Shown piece by piece: positions 11,801-23,874 of a stretch of 64,000 bases of DNA (the stretch's first letter is position 1; every line of letters begins with the position of its first letter). This DNA comes from Monodelphis domestica. Taxonomy: Eukaryota > Chordata > Mammalia > Didelphimorphia > Didelphidae. The stretch spans positions 13,727,255 to 13,791,254 of the forward strand of contig NC_077232.1 of the NCBI RefSeq assembly GCF_027887165.1, in the 5' to 3' direction. The notes under the pieces are model-generated. The model saw only the letters and a program-made list of their open reading frames with translations, ran no database searches and was not told where the DNA came from. Both the position numbers and the translations under genes were made by a program.

Positions 11801-13245
11801 TGAATATTTGATAGAATTCATTTGTGAATCCATCTGGCCCTGAGTATATTTTCTTAGGAAGTTCTTTGATGACTTGTTCGATTTCTATTTCTGATATGGG
11901 GTTATTTAAGGATTTTATTTCTTCCTCTTAATCTAGGCAATTTATAGTTTTGTAAATATTCATCCATATCACCTAGATTTCCATATTTATAGTCACATAA
12001 TTGGGGCATAATAGTTTTTAATAATTGCCTTAATTTCCTCCTCATTAGCAGTGAAGTATCCCTTTTCATCTTGGATACTGTCAATTTGGTTTTCTTCTCT
12101 CCTTTTCTAAATTAGATTGACCAGTACTTTGTCCACTTTATTTGTTTTTTTTTTAAGTACCAGCTTCTAGTCATATTTATTAAATCAATAGTTCATTGAC
12201 TTTCAATTTTATTAATTTGTCCTTTGATTTTTAGGATCACTAATTTAGTTTTCATCTGAGAATTTTTAATTTATTCTCTTTATTGGTTTTTTAATTAGCA
12301 TGCCCAAATCATTGACCTTTGTGCTCCCTAATTTTAATATATGTACTCAAGGATATAAATTCCCCCCTGAATGCTGCTTTGGTTGCATCCCATAGGTTTT
12401 GAAAGGATGTCTCATCATTGTCATTTCCTTCAATGAAATTAATAGTTGTTTCAATGATTTGTTCTTTAACTGATTTTGGAGAATCATATTGTCCAATTTC
12501 CAATGAGCTTTTGAGTTGCCTTTACATGTACCCTAACTAATTATTATTTTCATTGCATTATGATCTGAGAAGGTTGCATTTATTATTTCTGCTCTTTTGC
12601 ACTTTTCCCAATGTTTTTATGCCTTAGTACATGGTCAATCTTTGTGAATGTACCATATGCTGCTGAAAAGAAGGTGTATTCCTTTTCATCCCTATTTTTC
12701 TATACATATCTACTAACTCTAATTTTTCTAAGATTTCATTCACTTCTCTTACCTCTGCCTCATTTATTTTTTGGTTTGATTTATCTAGTTCTGATAGAGG
12801 AAGGTTCTGGACTCTCACTAGTAAAGTTTTTCTATCTATTGCATCCTTGAACTCCACTAGTTTCTCCATTAGAAATATGGATGCTATGCTATTTGGTGCA
12901 TACATGTTGAGTACTGATATTTCCTCATTGTCCATACTCCCTTTTATCAGGATGTAATTACCTTCTGTATCTCTTTTCACTTATCTATTTTTACTTTACC
13001 ATTGTCAGATATCAAGATTGTGACTCCTGTTTTCTTTTTCTCAGATGATGCCCAATATATTTGGTTCCATCCTCTTCCTTTTAACCTATGCGTGTTTACC
13101 TTTCCCATGTGTGTTTCTTGTAGACAGAATATGGTAGGGTTTTGGTTTCTAATCCACTCTGCTATTTTCTTGTGCTTTATAAGTGAGTTCATTTCATTCG
13201 CATTCAGAGTTATGAGTACCAGCTGTGTATTTTGTAGCATTTTGA
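8860..13245 (-). pseudogene. L1 ORF2 remnant (endonuclease-RT-Cys-rich)
   Basis: Minus-strand frames recover ORF2 in order. The endonuclease start (Leu-Asn-Ala-Asn-Glu-Met-Asn, then Cys-Leu-Gln-Glu-Thr-His) lies at 13200-13090. RT segments include [10 protein letters not shown] near 11550-11580 and Lys-Gln-Gly-Cys-Pro-Leu-Ser-Pro-Leu near 11280-11300. The YxDD-equivalent reads Phe-Ala-Gly-Asn (about 11165), so the catalytic Asp pair is lost. The C-terminal Cys/His region is at 9330-9260. Several frames and the inserted SINE break it. Confidence 0.8.
10273..10870 (+). mobile_element. RTE-mobilised SINE inserted in the L1, 10-bp target duplication
   Basis: A G+C-rich 598-bp block interrupts L1 ORF2. 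It ends with 'gatgaaaacacacaaagaca', then 'ttaccgagagaat' and a (TAC)n tail. That tail closely matches the 3' end of the RTE at 14730-14790, so RTE machinery probably moved it. The flanks are direct repeats of tacccatgag at 10263-10272 and 10871-10880. Removing the block plus one repeat restores L1 sequence as seen at the equivalent place near 32030. The small frames inside are not genes. Confidence 0.85.
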
Positions 13246-13701
13246 TTTCCAATCCTACTCCTACTCTTCCTTCTTTCACTAATTCCTTCTACACCAGTGT
13301 TTTGTTTTTAATCAGTCCCCCTAATTCACACCCTTATTTTACTTCCCTTTCTATCCCTCCCTTCTTATCCTCTTCTTATTTTCTTTATAGTCTTTTTCGA
13401 CTACACTGACCCTCTACCTCCCTTGTATTGCTTCTCTCCCCATCAGTCCATTTGTTAACCTTCTACTTCCCTATAGGGTGCAAATTACTTCTCTGCCCCA
13501 GTGTATTTGATTGTTCTTCCCTCTCAAAGTCAATTTCAATGAACATAAGAATTGCATATTTCCTGTCTCCAACCTCTTTACCATTCCAGTGTATTGATGG
13601 TCTCCCCCCATCTTGCCATGCACTTGTGACATATAAATTCATCCCATTTTGTTTCTTTTCCCATTTCTCTTAGTATTAACCACTTAAAAAACTCTAGTTT
13701 T

Positions 13702-13785
13702 ATATATATGTATATATATACATATATATTTACATATACACACACACACATATATGTAAATATATATATACATATATACATATAC

Positions 13786-13816
<31 letters not shown>

Positions 13817-13818
13817 CA
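13702..13818. repeat. Compound (TA)/(CA)/(TATG) microsatellite
   Basis: About 115 bases of alternating purine-pyrimidine repeats (tatata, cacaca, tatgta) directly 5' of the RTE fragment. It may mark the target or junction of the RTE insertion in the L1 spacer. Confidence 0.9.
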
Positions 13819-13819
13819 C

Positions 13820-14790
13820 ACCAAGAAAATCATCTCCAAACCATTGTGGACAGGTTCTCCACCACAACAAAACTGTTTGGCCTGACTATCAGCCTCAGCA
13901 AAACAGAGGTGCTGTTCCAACCTGCACCAGGGAGGCCAACGAACCAGCCGTGCATTACAATCGATGGCACACAGCTTTCTAACGTCAACACTTTCAAGTA
14001 CCTGGGCAGCACCATTGCCAACGACGGGTCCCTAGACCACGAGATCAATGCCAGGATCCAAAAGGCCAGCCAGGCACTCGAGAGGCTGCACTGCAAAGTC
14101 CTCCAACACAGCGGTGTAAGCACTGCGACGAAGCTCAAAGTGTACAACGCAGTGGTCCTCAGCTCACTCCTGAACGGTTTTGAGACATGGACACTGTACC
14201 GGAAGCACATGAAGCAGTTGGAGCAATTCCACCAACGCCCCCTCCAGTCAATCATGAGAATCCTATGGCAGGACCAAATCACCAATCAGGAGGTCCTCGA
14301 TAGAGCCAATTCAACCAGCATCGAAGTCCTGGTCCTCAAAGCCCAGCTACAATGGTCTGGACACATCATCCACATGGACCTACAGCGAATACCAAGACAG
14401 GTATTCTATGGTGAACTGTCAGCTGGACTCAGGAAACAAGGCCGGCCAAAAAAATATTCAAGGATCAGCTAAAGTCCAACTTGAAGTGGGCTGGCATGAC
14501 ACCAAAGCAACTAGAACTTGCTGCCTCTGACAGAAACAGCTGGCGAATCCACATTCACCATACCGCTTCCACCTTTGAAGAGGAAAGACGTTGACGTCTT
14601 GCCGCTGCGCGTGAACGCTGACACCAGGCCACAACCGCACCTCCCGTAACAACTGGCATCCCAGGCCCCATGTGCCACAAACTCTGTGCCTCAGCCTTTG
14701 GACTCCAAAGCCACATGAGGGTACACCGTAGATGAAACTGCACAAAGACAATAGTCAATCTTGGTCACCGAGAGACTACCCCTATACTAC
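13820..14790 (+). mobile_element. 5'-truncated RTE (BovB-like) retrotransposon, RT C-terminal part
   Basis: From about 13826 a plus-strand frame encodes the C-terminal part of an RTE reverse transcriptase: Leu-Ser-Lys-Thr-Glu-Val-Leu near 13890, Phe-Lys-Tyr-Leu-Gly-Ser near 13994, Leu-Leu-Asn-Gly-Phe-Glu-Thr-Trp near 14167, and Gly-Arg-Pro-Lys-Lys at 14442-14456. A run of seven A (14449-14455) coincides with loss of frame. The sense continues in another frame (Asp-Gln-Leu-Lys-Ser, then Ser-Trp-Arg-Ile-His) to a stop near 14595. The 3' end shares the 'ccgagaga' tail with the RTE-SINE. The N-terminal 38 codons of the open frame come from the microsatellite and are not RTE. Catalytic RT motifs are missing, so it is dead. 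Confidence 0.85.
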
Positions 14791-14979
14791 ATATATATTT
14801 ATGCATACATATGTCTATATACATATTTATGTCTTGACACTTCATCATATACAGTTTGTCAATGTTCCCCCTAAGTATAATTCTTCTAGCTACCCAGGTG
14901 ATAATAATAATTTTAAGAGTTACTAATATCCTCTCTTCTTGTAGGGTTACGTATCATTTTAACTTATTGGGTCCTTTAA

Positions 14980-16020
14980 AAAAATGGGTTTTTTGTTTTG
15001 TTTTTTTCGCCCTTTCTTAATTACGTTTTGATGATTCTCTTGACTTCTGTATTTGGGCAGCAATTTTTCTATTCAGGTCTAGTCTTGTCTTTAGGAATGC
15101 TTGGAATTCTTTTATTTTACTAAGTGACTATACTTTCCCCTGCAAGAATATAGTCAGTTTTGCTGGGAGTTGATTCTTGGTAGTAGACCTAGTTCCCTTC
15201 CTTTCCAGAATACCATATTCCATATCTTTTGGTCCTTCAATGTAGATGCAGCTAGATCCTGAGTTATCCTCACTGTAGTTCCATGGTATTTGAGTGACTT
15301 CTTCTTTGCAGCTTGTAATATTTTTACTTGGTCTGGTAGTTCTTGAATTTGACTATAACAATCCTGCATGTTGTCAGTTGGGGATTAAGGACAGGAGGTG
15401 ATGTGTGGAGTCTTTCAATCTCCACTTTCCCCTCTTGTTCTAGAATGTTGGGGGTAGTTTTCTTGGATGATTTCCTGTAGGATGATGTCCAGCCTTTTTA
15501 TTTTGTCATAGTCTTCCAGTAGACCAAAGATTCTTAACTTGTCTCTCCTGGAACTTTTTCTAAGTCTTCAGTTTTGTGAATGTAATATTTCATATTTTCC
15601 TCAATTTTTTCATTCTTTTGATTTTGTTTTATACTTTCCTGATGCTTTGTGAAGTCTCTTGCTTCTAATTATTGTATTCTGGTTTTTAAGACTGAATTTC
15701 ATCCCTGCCTCTTTGGTCATCCTTTTTCTTTTCTGATTTTTTTTGAAGGTCATCTTTAATCTTCTTTACCTCATCTTTCATCTCTTTTGCCTCATTTTCA
15801 AACTGATTAATTTTGGCTTTCAAGACATTCTTTTCTCATTTTAGTTCAAGTGCCTCTGTTTCCAGGTGACTTATCTTGACTATTAAGTTCTTTTCCCAGT
15901 TGTCTTCAGCCTCTCTTAATTGTGTTTTGAATTGTATTTTGAGTTCTTCCAAAGCCTGAGTCCAATTTGATGGAGTTTCTGTATTTTTGTTTGGTGTTCC
16001 TTGATCTTCCCATTACATGT
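14980..16020 (-). pseudogene. L1 ORF1 remnant
   Basis: Minus-strand translation around 15154-15290 gives an ORF1 C-terminal RNA-binding domain, with Thr-Val-Arg-Ile-Thr-Gln-Asp-Leu followed by Gly-Arg-Glu-Leu-Gly-Leu-Leu-Pro-Arg-Ile-Asn. The same block appears, better kept, at 52828-53160 in the young L1. Further right (15600-15960) Lys/Glu-rich frames fit the coiled coil. Several stops are present. Confidence 0.75.
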
Positions 16021-16740
16021 GTTCTTTGTTCATTGCCTGGATAGCAGATGTCAATTTTAATTTCTTTTTTCTATTGTTACATCATATTTGCCCCTTCTTT
16101 TCCCCCTGTAGTTGCCTGCACTCTTGCTCTTCTCATCATGTGCTGGATCTGTGGGTTAGGGCTTTTCTGTCAACCTTCACCATTGAAGCTTAGTCAGCAG
16201 AGCTCTCAGAGTAGTCTGTGGAAGATGGGTGTTGGGGCTTGAGACTCCCTGCCCTCTGAAAGCTTGATAAGATTAATCCCAGAGGAGTTGATCTTTCATA
16301 TCTGGAGTTGCCCCTAGGCCAAAACCTCAGGAATGGGGCGGGCAATATGGAATGTCTCTGCTGTGACTAGGCTGGTTGCTCTGTGCTTCTCCCCACCACT
16401 TTGTTCAAAGCCCTGAGCCTGGCACAGCTTTGTCCACAAAGTATTCCCTCTATATTAGTGCCATTGGCATCCCAGAGATTCCAGTCACTGCTGGGGGCTA
16501 AGTACTATAGGAGTCCTGGGACCTTCCTTCTTCCTTCTCCTTAGTGTTCTCAAATTCAGGCATTTTAGGGGTATAGCTTTTAAGTTTAGTCCATCAGGAG
16601 GGTTCCTCAGCTCTGTCCTGTTGTTAGGTTTGATTTTCAGATCCCTAGGAGCATTTAGTTTTTAATCGGTGAGGAAGGGTTGTCGGTGGTCTGAACTTTT
16701 GCTTCTCTATGTTGTCATCTTGACTCTGTGCCCTCTATAT

Positions 16741-17502
16741 TTTTCTTCACTGATTTTTTGGGAATTGTTTTACCACTTAATCATTTGTATTTCCTTTTAC
16801 TTCTATGCCTTGAACTTTATCATCATGAATATCATATTGTCCTTCATTCCTAAGAAAACCTGATCAACCACTCCACAGACTTCATATGGACTTTTTTAAA
16901 GAGACTTTTTAAAAGTTATCAGATTTCTATTAAAATCAGGGTGCTAACACACATTTTTAAAATACTCTCTGTTATAAGGAAGAGATAAGTTTAGTAGGAA
17001 AATGAAGGTTTCAGGGGACACTATGTACCAGGAATTGTTAAAAGTTCTGGGAAATGCAAATAAATACAGAAAAGAGTTTGTTTTTGATGAACTAGGAATC
17101 TAATGGGGAAGAAGTAGTAGGGGTGTCATTGTCTAAGACACTAAGTTCCCTGTGAATCTAGATTTTACAAAAGAAATTATAATGCCAGGTATCAAAGATA
17201 TTTGAAAAAAACATTATGATTTAGTGGAGGAAAGATAAAATTACTTTTGAGGTAAGTTCATTAACTAGAATTCATGTTTGTTTCCTGGCCTTTCTGTTTT
17301 TCTGTTGTCTATGATTTGCTAGGGAAAAAGAGAAATTGAGTGCAGAATGCTAAGAAGAGCTCAATATGAAGAATTTTAAGGGAGAATGATAACTTTGTCA
17401 AGTTCCAAATGCATAGCTCATTTTATGTTGATAATCAAGTATTGGGACATTAATGAATCCTTCTTTTCCCATGGAGTAACAAATTACTGTCCTTGCCTTC
17501 AG
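16741..17502. other. Intron or upstream flank before V2R exon 4
   Basis: Unique-looking sequence. No V2R exon 3 (an approximately 800-bp exon encoding most of the ligand-binding lobe) is seen here or anywhere to the left. The last 15 bases before exon 4 form a pyrimidine-rich acceptor ending 'ccttgccttcag'. Confidence 0.5.
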
Positions 17503-17721
17503 CTCCACTACTATCTGAAGTGTGTCAATCCTGTCCATGGTGCCAATGATGAAGTATGTGGGGATGAATCCAGGATCATGGCAGAGACATATGACGTCCT
17601 AAATCTTCAATTTTTTCCTGGTTCTTTTGAGACACTTGTGAAAGTTGGAGAAGTCAGTCCTTTTAATAAGGGATTAATTATTAATGAAGAAGACATTGCT
17701 TGGCCAGAAGATTTCCCTCAG
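17503..17721 (+). CDS. V2R unit 1, exon 4 (end of the ligand-binding domain)
   Basis: This 219-bp internal exon encodes exactly 73 codons and is bounded by an AG acceptor (17501-17502) and GTAAGG donor (17722). The peptide starts Leu-His-Tyr-Tyr-Leu-Lys and has the family signatures Ala-Glu-Thr-Tyr-Asp-Val-Leu-Asn (residues 27-34), Val-Lys-Val-Gly (46-49) and Asn-Glu-Glu-Asp-Ile-Ala-Trp (61-67), ending Asp-Phe-Pro-Gln. In class C receptors this region closes the extracellular Venus-flytrap domain and leads into the Cys-rich linker. In V2Rs that domain binds pheromonal peptides or other ligands at the vomeronasal neuron surface. Exons 1-3 are not seen upstream in the window. The exon joins in frame to exon 5, 7.2 kb away. 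No stop or frameshift is present. Confidence 0.88.
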
Positions 17722-18124
17722 GTAAGGAACAGGTGAATAATATGAGCTCCTAAAATGAGACTAATTGGACCTGTTATCTCTCAGTATCTACTATGAAGAT
17801 AATTCTTCTTAAATTAGGATCCCCTTTAAGCTTTCTTGGACCAGGATGACTTTCAAGGTCTTTTGGGATACTGTCTCACATATTTCAAATCACATCGATA
17901 ATTGTTCAAAATGGGGAGAAAAGTTTGCATTTCTTTTTCCCTACTTGAAATTTTTGGGAGAAGTCTTATATTATTGTGTCCATCCAGTGTACATTTTCCT
18001 TGCTGAAAAGGAATGCGACAAGGCCCATGGTCTTTGTCCCCAGTGATTCCAGAGAAGTATTTTCCCTCAAATTACCACAAAATATGTCAAGAAACTGAAG
18101 CTCATATTTAGCAGTTTGACTTTA
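17722..18124. other. V2R intron 4, unique part
   Basis: No repeat or exon was recognised before the L1 edge near 18125. A short pyrimidine-poor frame at 17846-18046 has no family resemblance. Confidence 0.5.
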
Positions 18125-18585
18125 TTGTAATGTATGGTGTGAGATTTTTGTCTATACTTATCTGCTATACTGTTTTCTAGTTTTCAAGCAATTATTGTCA
18201 AGTAGTGAATTTTTTCACCCAAAGTTTGCATCTTTTTGTTTATTGAACACTAAATGGTATGGACATTAACAGTATTATATTGATTACCTAATCTATTCTA
18301 TTATCCATTACTTTAAATTTTAGGCAGGACAAGATTGTTTTGAAGATTAGTGCTTTATAGTATTGTTTGAGATCTGGCATAGGTAGACCTCCTTCCTTTA
18401 TTTATTTTTTTCACCAATTCCCTTGATATTTTTGCCTTTCGTTCTTCCAGATGAATTTTACTTTTTTTCTAGTTCTACAAACTTTTGGGGGTAGTTTTAT
18501 TTGTATAGCACTGGATAGGTATATTATTTTAGGTAGGATTATTATATTTATTATATTGGTTTGACCGTTCATGAACAATTAGTAT

Positions 18586-19814
18586 ATTTTTTAATCCTTA
18601 CCTTATGTCTTAGAATCAATACAGTGTATTGGTTTCAAGGCATAAGAGTGCTAATGGCCATGTAAGATTTAAAATAGTGAAACCCATAAACTGTAGTGAG
18701 TTAAAATGGTGGAAGACATAAATTGTGATAGATATAAGAGAGGGTGAGTAATTTTATCACAGAAAATATGTTTCACTACAGTGTCTTGGTTTTTAAATCA
18801 AATATAAGGTGGTCGCCAGGGAAATATTCCCAATTATTCAAATACCCAAGTCAACTGGGTTTTATAGAGATTTTAATTAATACAAATGTGGAATTAAAGA
18901 AAAGAGAGAAAGAGAGACAAAGAAATAAGTATGAAGGGCCTTAAGCCAACATGGCCTAGACCTGAGTCTTAAGAGAGAGATCAGTCAGTCAGTCTTTTAA
19001 TACTCACCACAAGGTCTGCCTAAGCAAGGATTCTAGTGACACCAGGCCAGCATCATCTCAGCTGCTTTCATCAGCTCCCTCCTTCATCTGAATGTTTCAG
19101 AACCAGTCCTTCCTCAATCTGAATGTTTCAGAATGACTTCCAGCTCTTCTCTGAGCTCTTATTTTTAAGGGCAAAATCTCCTATGTCACCTCCCCTAAAT
19201 TCTTCCATCTACCAATCACTGTAGATGTTTTCCAAAAGACAGCCCATTTTGAATTCACAGCTGAGTAGATTAATCTCTTTAGTAAATCAGAAAAAAATGC
19301 TGCTGTGTTGATTAATTTCATTAAGAGAAAACCTCTGAGTAAGTTTTCACCTTTTAGGTCTAAGTAGTTTACAAGTTGCCCCACCTTTATTGGCACCTAG
19401 CATCCCATTGTATCAATTACAAAAACAGGCATGGCTCAAAGAACTCCTTTCCTTTATAAGTATGGTTTTCATGTACTTTCATTGTTTAGCAAGGAGTTTT
19501 CTGCCCTAAAGCAGTCTTAAGTAGGGGTGGAGTAGGGATACTCCCATAGTAAGGAGTTTTCACATTCAAGTAGAGTTCTCACTATCTGGTAGGGAATTAT
19601 TTCAAGTAGGGAATTGGAGGATTCCTCAATATGGAGTAAAATTTTTAACATTCATAAGTCTGTGCAATTTTAAGGGTTACAGCCAGGCATTAGGGGCTAA
19701 ATGATTTGTCCAGAGTTATACATGTAGGAAGTATTTGAGACCACATGTGAACCTAGCAACTCCCATTTCTAGATTTGGTTCTCAATCCACTGAGCTATCT
19801 AGCTGCCCCTTGGT
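18586..19814 (-). mobile_element. CORE-SINE inserted in L1 and itself split by an LTR-containing block
   Basis: The SINE 3' part is at 18586-18655 ('aatccttacctt' through 'aagagtgctaa') and its 5' part at about 19675-19807, ending at the head 'gagctatctagctgcccc'. The whole block is flanked by direct repeats of aattagtat (18577-18585 and 19815-19823), the target duplication. About one kilobase between the halves holds an LTR. This gives three levels of nesting: L1, then SINE, then LTR. Confidence 0.8.
18782..19655 (-). mobile_element. Solo LTR, family A (minus orientation)
   Basis: It begins 'tgtcttgg' and ends 'ttaacattcata' on the + strand. Internal order (a 'ggtggtcgccaggg' block, purine-rich 'aaaagagagaaagagaga', then 'caccacaaggtctgcc') matches the reverse complement of the solo LTR at 20941-21551 and the copies at 42141, 51236 and 61229. 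About 125 bases of unassigned sequence (18656-18781) separate its left edge from the SINE half. Confidence 0.7.
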
Positions 19815-20940
19815 AATTAGTATTTTCTGAATATTTTAAGTCTGCCTTTATTTGTATGAAGAGTATTTTATAACTTTGTTCATTTAGTTGCATAATTGTT
19901 TTGGTAGGCATGCCCCTAAATATTTTTTATTCTCTAGAGTTATTTTAATGTAATTTCCTTTTCTATATCTTGTTATTGGGATTCATAGGTAGTAAATAGA
20001 AATGCTGATGGTTTATGTGTGTTTATTTTTTATCCTGGATGTTTGCTAAAGGTGTAAATTATTTCTATTAGTTTTTTGGTTGATTCTCTAGGGGTTTCTA
20101 GGTATATCATCATGTCATCTGCAAAGAGTGATAATTTTGTTGACTCTTTTAAATCTTTCATCTTTATTTTTCTTCCTTTATTGGTATATCTAGCATTTCT
20201 AGTATAATATTAATTACTAGAGATGATAATGGGCATCCTTGCTTTAACCCCAATCTTACTGAGAAGGGTTTTATTTTATTTCCATTATAGATAATGCTTG
20301 CTGATGGTTTTAAGTTGACACCATTTATCATTTTGAGGAATGTTCTATTTATTCCAATGGTTTCTAATTATTTTATAAGGAATCCATGTTGTATTTTTTC
20401 CAATTCTTTGTACTGCATCTTTTGAAATAATCATATCGTTTTCATCTATTCCAATGTTTTTTTCCAATATCAAGACAACCTTGTTTTCCTAGCAGAAAAT
20501 CTACATGATTTTGGTATATGATTCTTGTGATATAGTGTGGTAATCTGTTAGTATTTTATTTAAAATTTTTACATCAATGTACAATAGGGAGATAGAGCTG
20601 TAGTGTTCTTTCTTTGTTTCTAGCCCTACCTGGTTTAGTTATCATTACTGTATTTGAGTAATAAAAAGAATTTGTAAGGATGCCTGCTTTCCTTCCCTAC
20701 CCCCCCCAACTAGTTTATGTACTTATATAGTTAGTTGTTCATTGATTGTTCTGTAGAATTCATTTGTAAATCTATTTGGCCCTCTGAACCTTTTCTTAGT
20801 TAGTTTTTTTGATTGTTCCATTTCTTTTTCTGTGATGGGGTTGTTTAAGTGTTCTATTTCTTCTTTTGTTAACTTGGATAATTTATATTTTTGTGGATAT
20901 TCATCTATTTCACTTAGATTTTCAGATTTGTTTTGGGCAG

Positions 20941-21551
20941 TGTGAATTTTAGATTTATTCCACCCTGTTTAGTCTTTAGAATTTTAGCAACCAGGAATGT
21001 AGACGCACCCACTTAAGGATTGAGTGTGGGAGGGTAAGGTCTATGACCCATGTGAGCTAATACGTGACAAATCAGAAACAACTGATTGACCCCCTGGGCT
21101 TTCCAAAACCAAGTTTAAGCAACCATTGTTACATGTAAGACACAGGAAGAGATGTAAAGAACTGCCTTTATATTTCACATGACTTCCTGTGAGAGGGGAT
21201 AGGCTGTGGAACTCACTCATGAAAGAACTTGAGTGTGAGACCTCAGACTGCTTCCCTTAGATAATAACATGATGAGTGATAAGCCTGATGCCCCTTGCCT
21301 TGGCTTTTCTGGAGGCAACAACCTCTGGAAAAGCCCTTTGTCTGAGGCCTCTGAACTCCTGCTGGGTTCAGACGAGGCCTGGGCAGCTATCCTTCCTTCT
21401 CCCACCTCCCTCTCTCTGTCTCTTTCTTAATTTCTTCTTTCTATTATAAATAAACCACCATAAAATTCCACGATTCCTTGAGTATTTCATTGAGATTTAG
21501 AATTTAAATGCCTGGTGACCAACTAAAATATATTCATTCTCAACCATAACA
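20941..21551 (+). mobile_element. Solo LTR, family A (plus orientation), 611 bp, 4-bp target duplication
   Basis: It starts TGTGAATTTTAG and ends CCATAACA. It is flanked by GCAG on both sides (20937-20940 and 21552-21555), a 4-bp duplication as expected for gammaretrovirus-like integration. A TATAAATAAA polyadenylation-type element lies near 21446-21455. Removing it rejoins L1 sequence (compare 33140-33220). Its clean edges define family A in this window. Confidence 0.88.
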
Positions 21552-23811
21552 GCAGATAGCTAGAAAAATATCTTCCAATAATTGGTATAATTTCTTCTTC
21601 ATTGATTGTGATTTTACCTTTTTCTTTTTTTATACTAATAATTTGGCTTTATTCTTTCTTTTTTGAAATCAAATTAGTTAATAATTTAAATATTTTCTTA
21701 TTTTTTTCATAAAACCAATGCCTTGTTTTATTTATTAGTACAGTGTTTTTCTTATTTTCCATTTTATTAAACATTTCTTTGATTTTAATGATTTCTAATT
21801 TGGGGTTTAATTTAATTTTACATTACCATGTATGAATGTACTCAATTCAGCCTTATTGAAACCCTTAAGTTATCTTTTTCGGTTTTTATCCATTTTATTT
21901 ATGTAGAATTTGTTTAGTAAACTTTCTTTTTGGTTCTGACTGTTTGGTCCAGAATGTCTGAAATTCCTTTATTTCATTAAATTCCATTTCCCCCCTGTAG
22001 TATGAATTTCAGTTTTGCTGGGTATATAATTCTTGATTATATTACTAGATCCTTTGCCTTTTTGAATATCACATTTCATGACTTCCAGGCCTTTAATATA
22101 GGATCTGCTAGGTCCTGTGAAATCCTGACTATGTTCTCTGATATTTGAATATTTTCCTTATGAATGCTTGTTATATTTTTTTTTCTTGTCTTGGGAGATC
22201 TGGACTTGGATAATAATAGGCCTGGTGTATTTTATTTTGGGGTCTTTCTCAGGAAGTGATTGGTGGATTCTCTCAATTTCCTTTATCCTCTCTTGCTCAA
22301 GGGTATCAGGAAAACATTCCTATAGGATCTCTTATAATATGATGTCCAGGCTCACTTTCTGACTGCGGCTTTTGGGTATTCCAATGATACTTGGATTATC
22401 TCTCCTTCTATTTTCCATGTCAGATATTTTTCTTGAGAGGCACTTACATTTTCCTTTATTTTTAATTTTTAAAATTTGTCTCATTATCACCTGATGCCAC
22501 ATGGATTCATTAATTCTTTGTCTAATGTTAATTTTAACTTAATGTCTAATATTCTTCCTTGAGTTTTTGTGTTTACTTTTTCACTTGACTGATCCTACTT
22601 TTTAAAGTGTTTTTTCCCCTCAATATTTTTTGGCTTGAATTTTTATTTTGTCCTTTCTTATTCCTCAGGGTCTTCTTTTTTCAATGTATTATTTTGTCTC
22701 CATTTTCTTTTTACTTATTTTATTTTTTAGGGAGTTGATTTCTTCAGGAGACTTTCCCCCCATTTATAGAGGTTTTCTGTCAAGTGTCATATTATTTAGT
22801 TTTTTTGCTTGCTAGGTTCTCTCAGGCATTCTTTTGGGACAAAGCATCCTTTCATACTTTCCTCTGAAGCTTCACATGTTCCCTTTTAAAAATTATTGTT
22901 TTCTTTTGAGTTCATATTTTTATATTTGCTGCCACTAAGATAGTTTTCTAAGATAAGGTTTTTTTATTTTTTTTTGCTCATTTTCCCCAGTTTCCTTATC
23001 TATATTTTGAGGGTTTTCTCAGTTCATGGGGTAGAGGGAGCACTGCTATAAATTGCAGAGTACTATACTCTAATACTTAGTGTACGCTAAACTGTCTTTG
23101 TTTCCCACACTGAGTCCAATGAGAATGTGGCTCTGTTAGCTTGCCATAGGGAGGCTTGTTGCTGTTTTTGTCCAACCAGATTCAACACCCTGTGTTACCA
23201 GTTCCCCTGTTGTCTTATGGGCTGGATGGGTCCCTACTCTGCTACTTCCTCTTCTTGCCAATTGCCTTTGGCTGGACAAACTACCCGCTCAGGGATTGAC
23301 TGCTCAAGACACTCTTCTGTCATCTGGAAGTGTGTTCATTCCTGCCTTTGCCTTCAATGCCCCTGTTGAGTGGTTTAAGCTGGGCAGATTTCCCACTCTG
23401 TCACTCCATTGCTTTGGGATCTGCTGCCTCAGGCATTCTGTTGCCATGTGGGAAGAGTAAGTTTCAGCAGTTTGCCAGTCCTCTGCTCTGCTCCCTTTCT
23501 GCCTCAGGCACTCTGATGCTAAGTGAGTTTTTGTAGCTTTCTTGTCCTCTTTTACTTCACTACCCCTTTCAAATGGCCTACATTGGCTGGGTTCCATTCC
23601 TTGCCCTCTCTGCCTGATATATGCATGTTGAATGGCTTGGACTGGGTCTGCTCCCTGGATAGAGCTTTGTGGCCTCTGGCAGAGTCAAAGCATGTTGAAC
23701 TGGTTTAAGTTCTTCCATTTTCCACAGATATTGGGCTGCCTTGGCTACTCTGTCTTCTTAGCCCAATGAGACATCTTCCTTTGACTTTACTTTGGTTTTC
23801 AGGCAATTAGA

Positions 23812-23813
<2 letters not shown>

Positions 23814-23873
<60 letters not shown>
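23814..23873. repeat. (TG)n microsatellite
   Basis: About 28-29 uninterrupted TG units in the 5' UTR of the L1, a strong candidate for length polymorphism and Z-DNA formation. Confidence 0.95.

Positions 23874-23874
<1 letters not shown>

Larger units (their letters stand above)
8540..16740 (-). mobile_element. Nearly full-length L1, minus strand, with two nested RTE-derived insertions
   Basis: Read from right to left: a 5' UTR (about 16735-16050, starting near 'gtcatcttgactctg' on the + strand), ORF1 (about 16020-14980), a spacer (14980-13250, interrupted), ORF2 (about 13245-8860), and a 3' UTR ending in a T-rich edge near 8540-8560. Without the RTE-SINE (10273-10870) and the microsatellite/RTE block (13700-14795) it is about 6.5 kb, a full L1 length. 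Both ORFs carry many stops and frameshifts, so it is dead. It lies just upstream of V2R exon 4. Confidence 0.85.

Noticed and set aside
13830..14285. 151-codon minus-strand frame with several Trp and Cys
   Set aside because: Antisense shadow of the RTE reverse transcriptase.
13708..14472. 254-codon open frame, the fourth longest on the plus strand
   Set aside because: Only residues from about 39 onward are RTE reverse transcriptase. The start is translated microsatellite and the end is a frameshift. It is a retrotransposon relic, not a gene.
1..17400. Search for V2R exons 1-3 of unit 1
   Set aside because: The interval is accounted for by ERV, L1, RTE and short unique stretches. No V2R-like frame was found, so these exons are presumed outside the window or lost.
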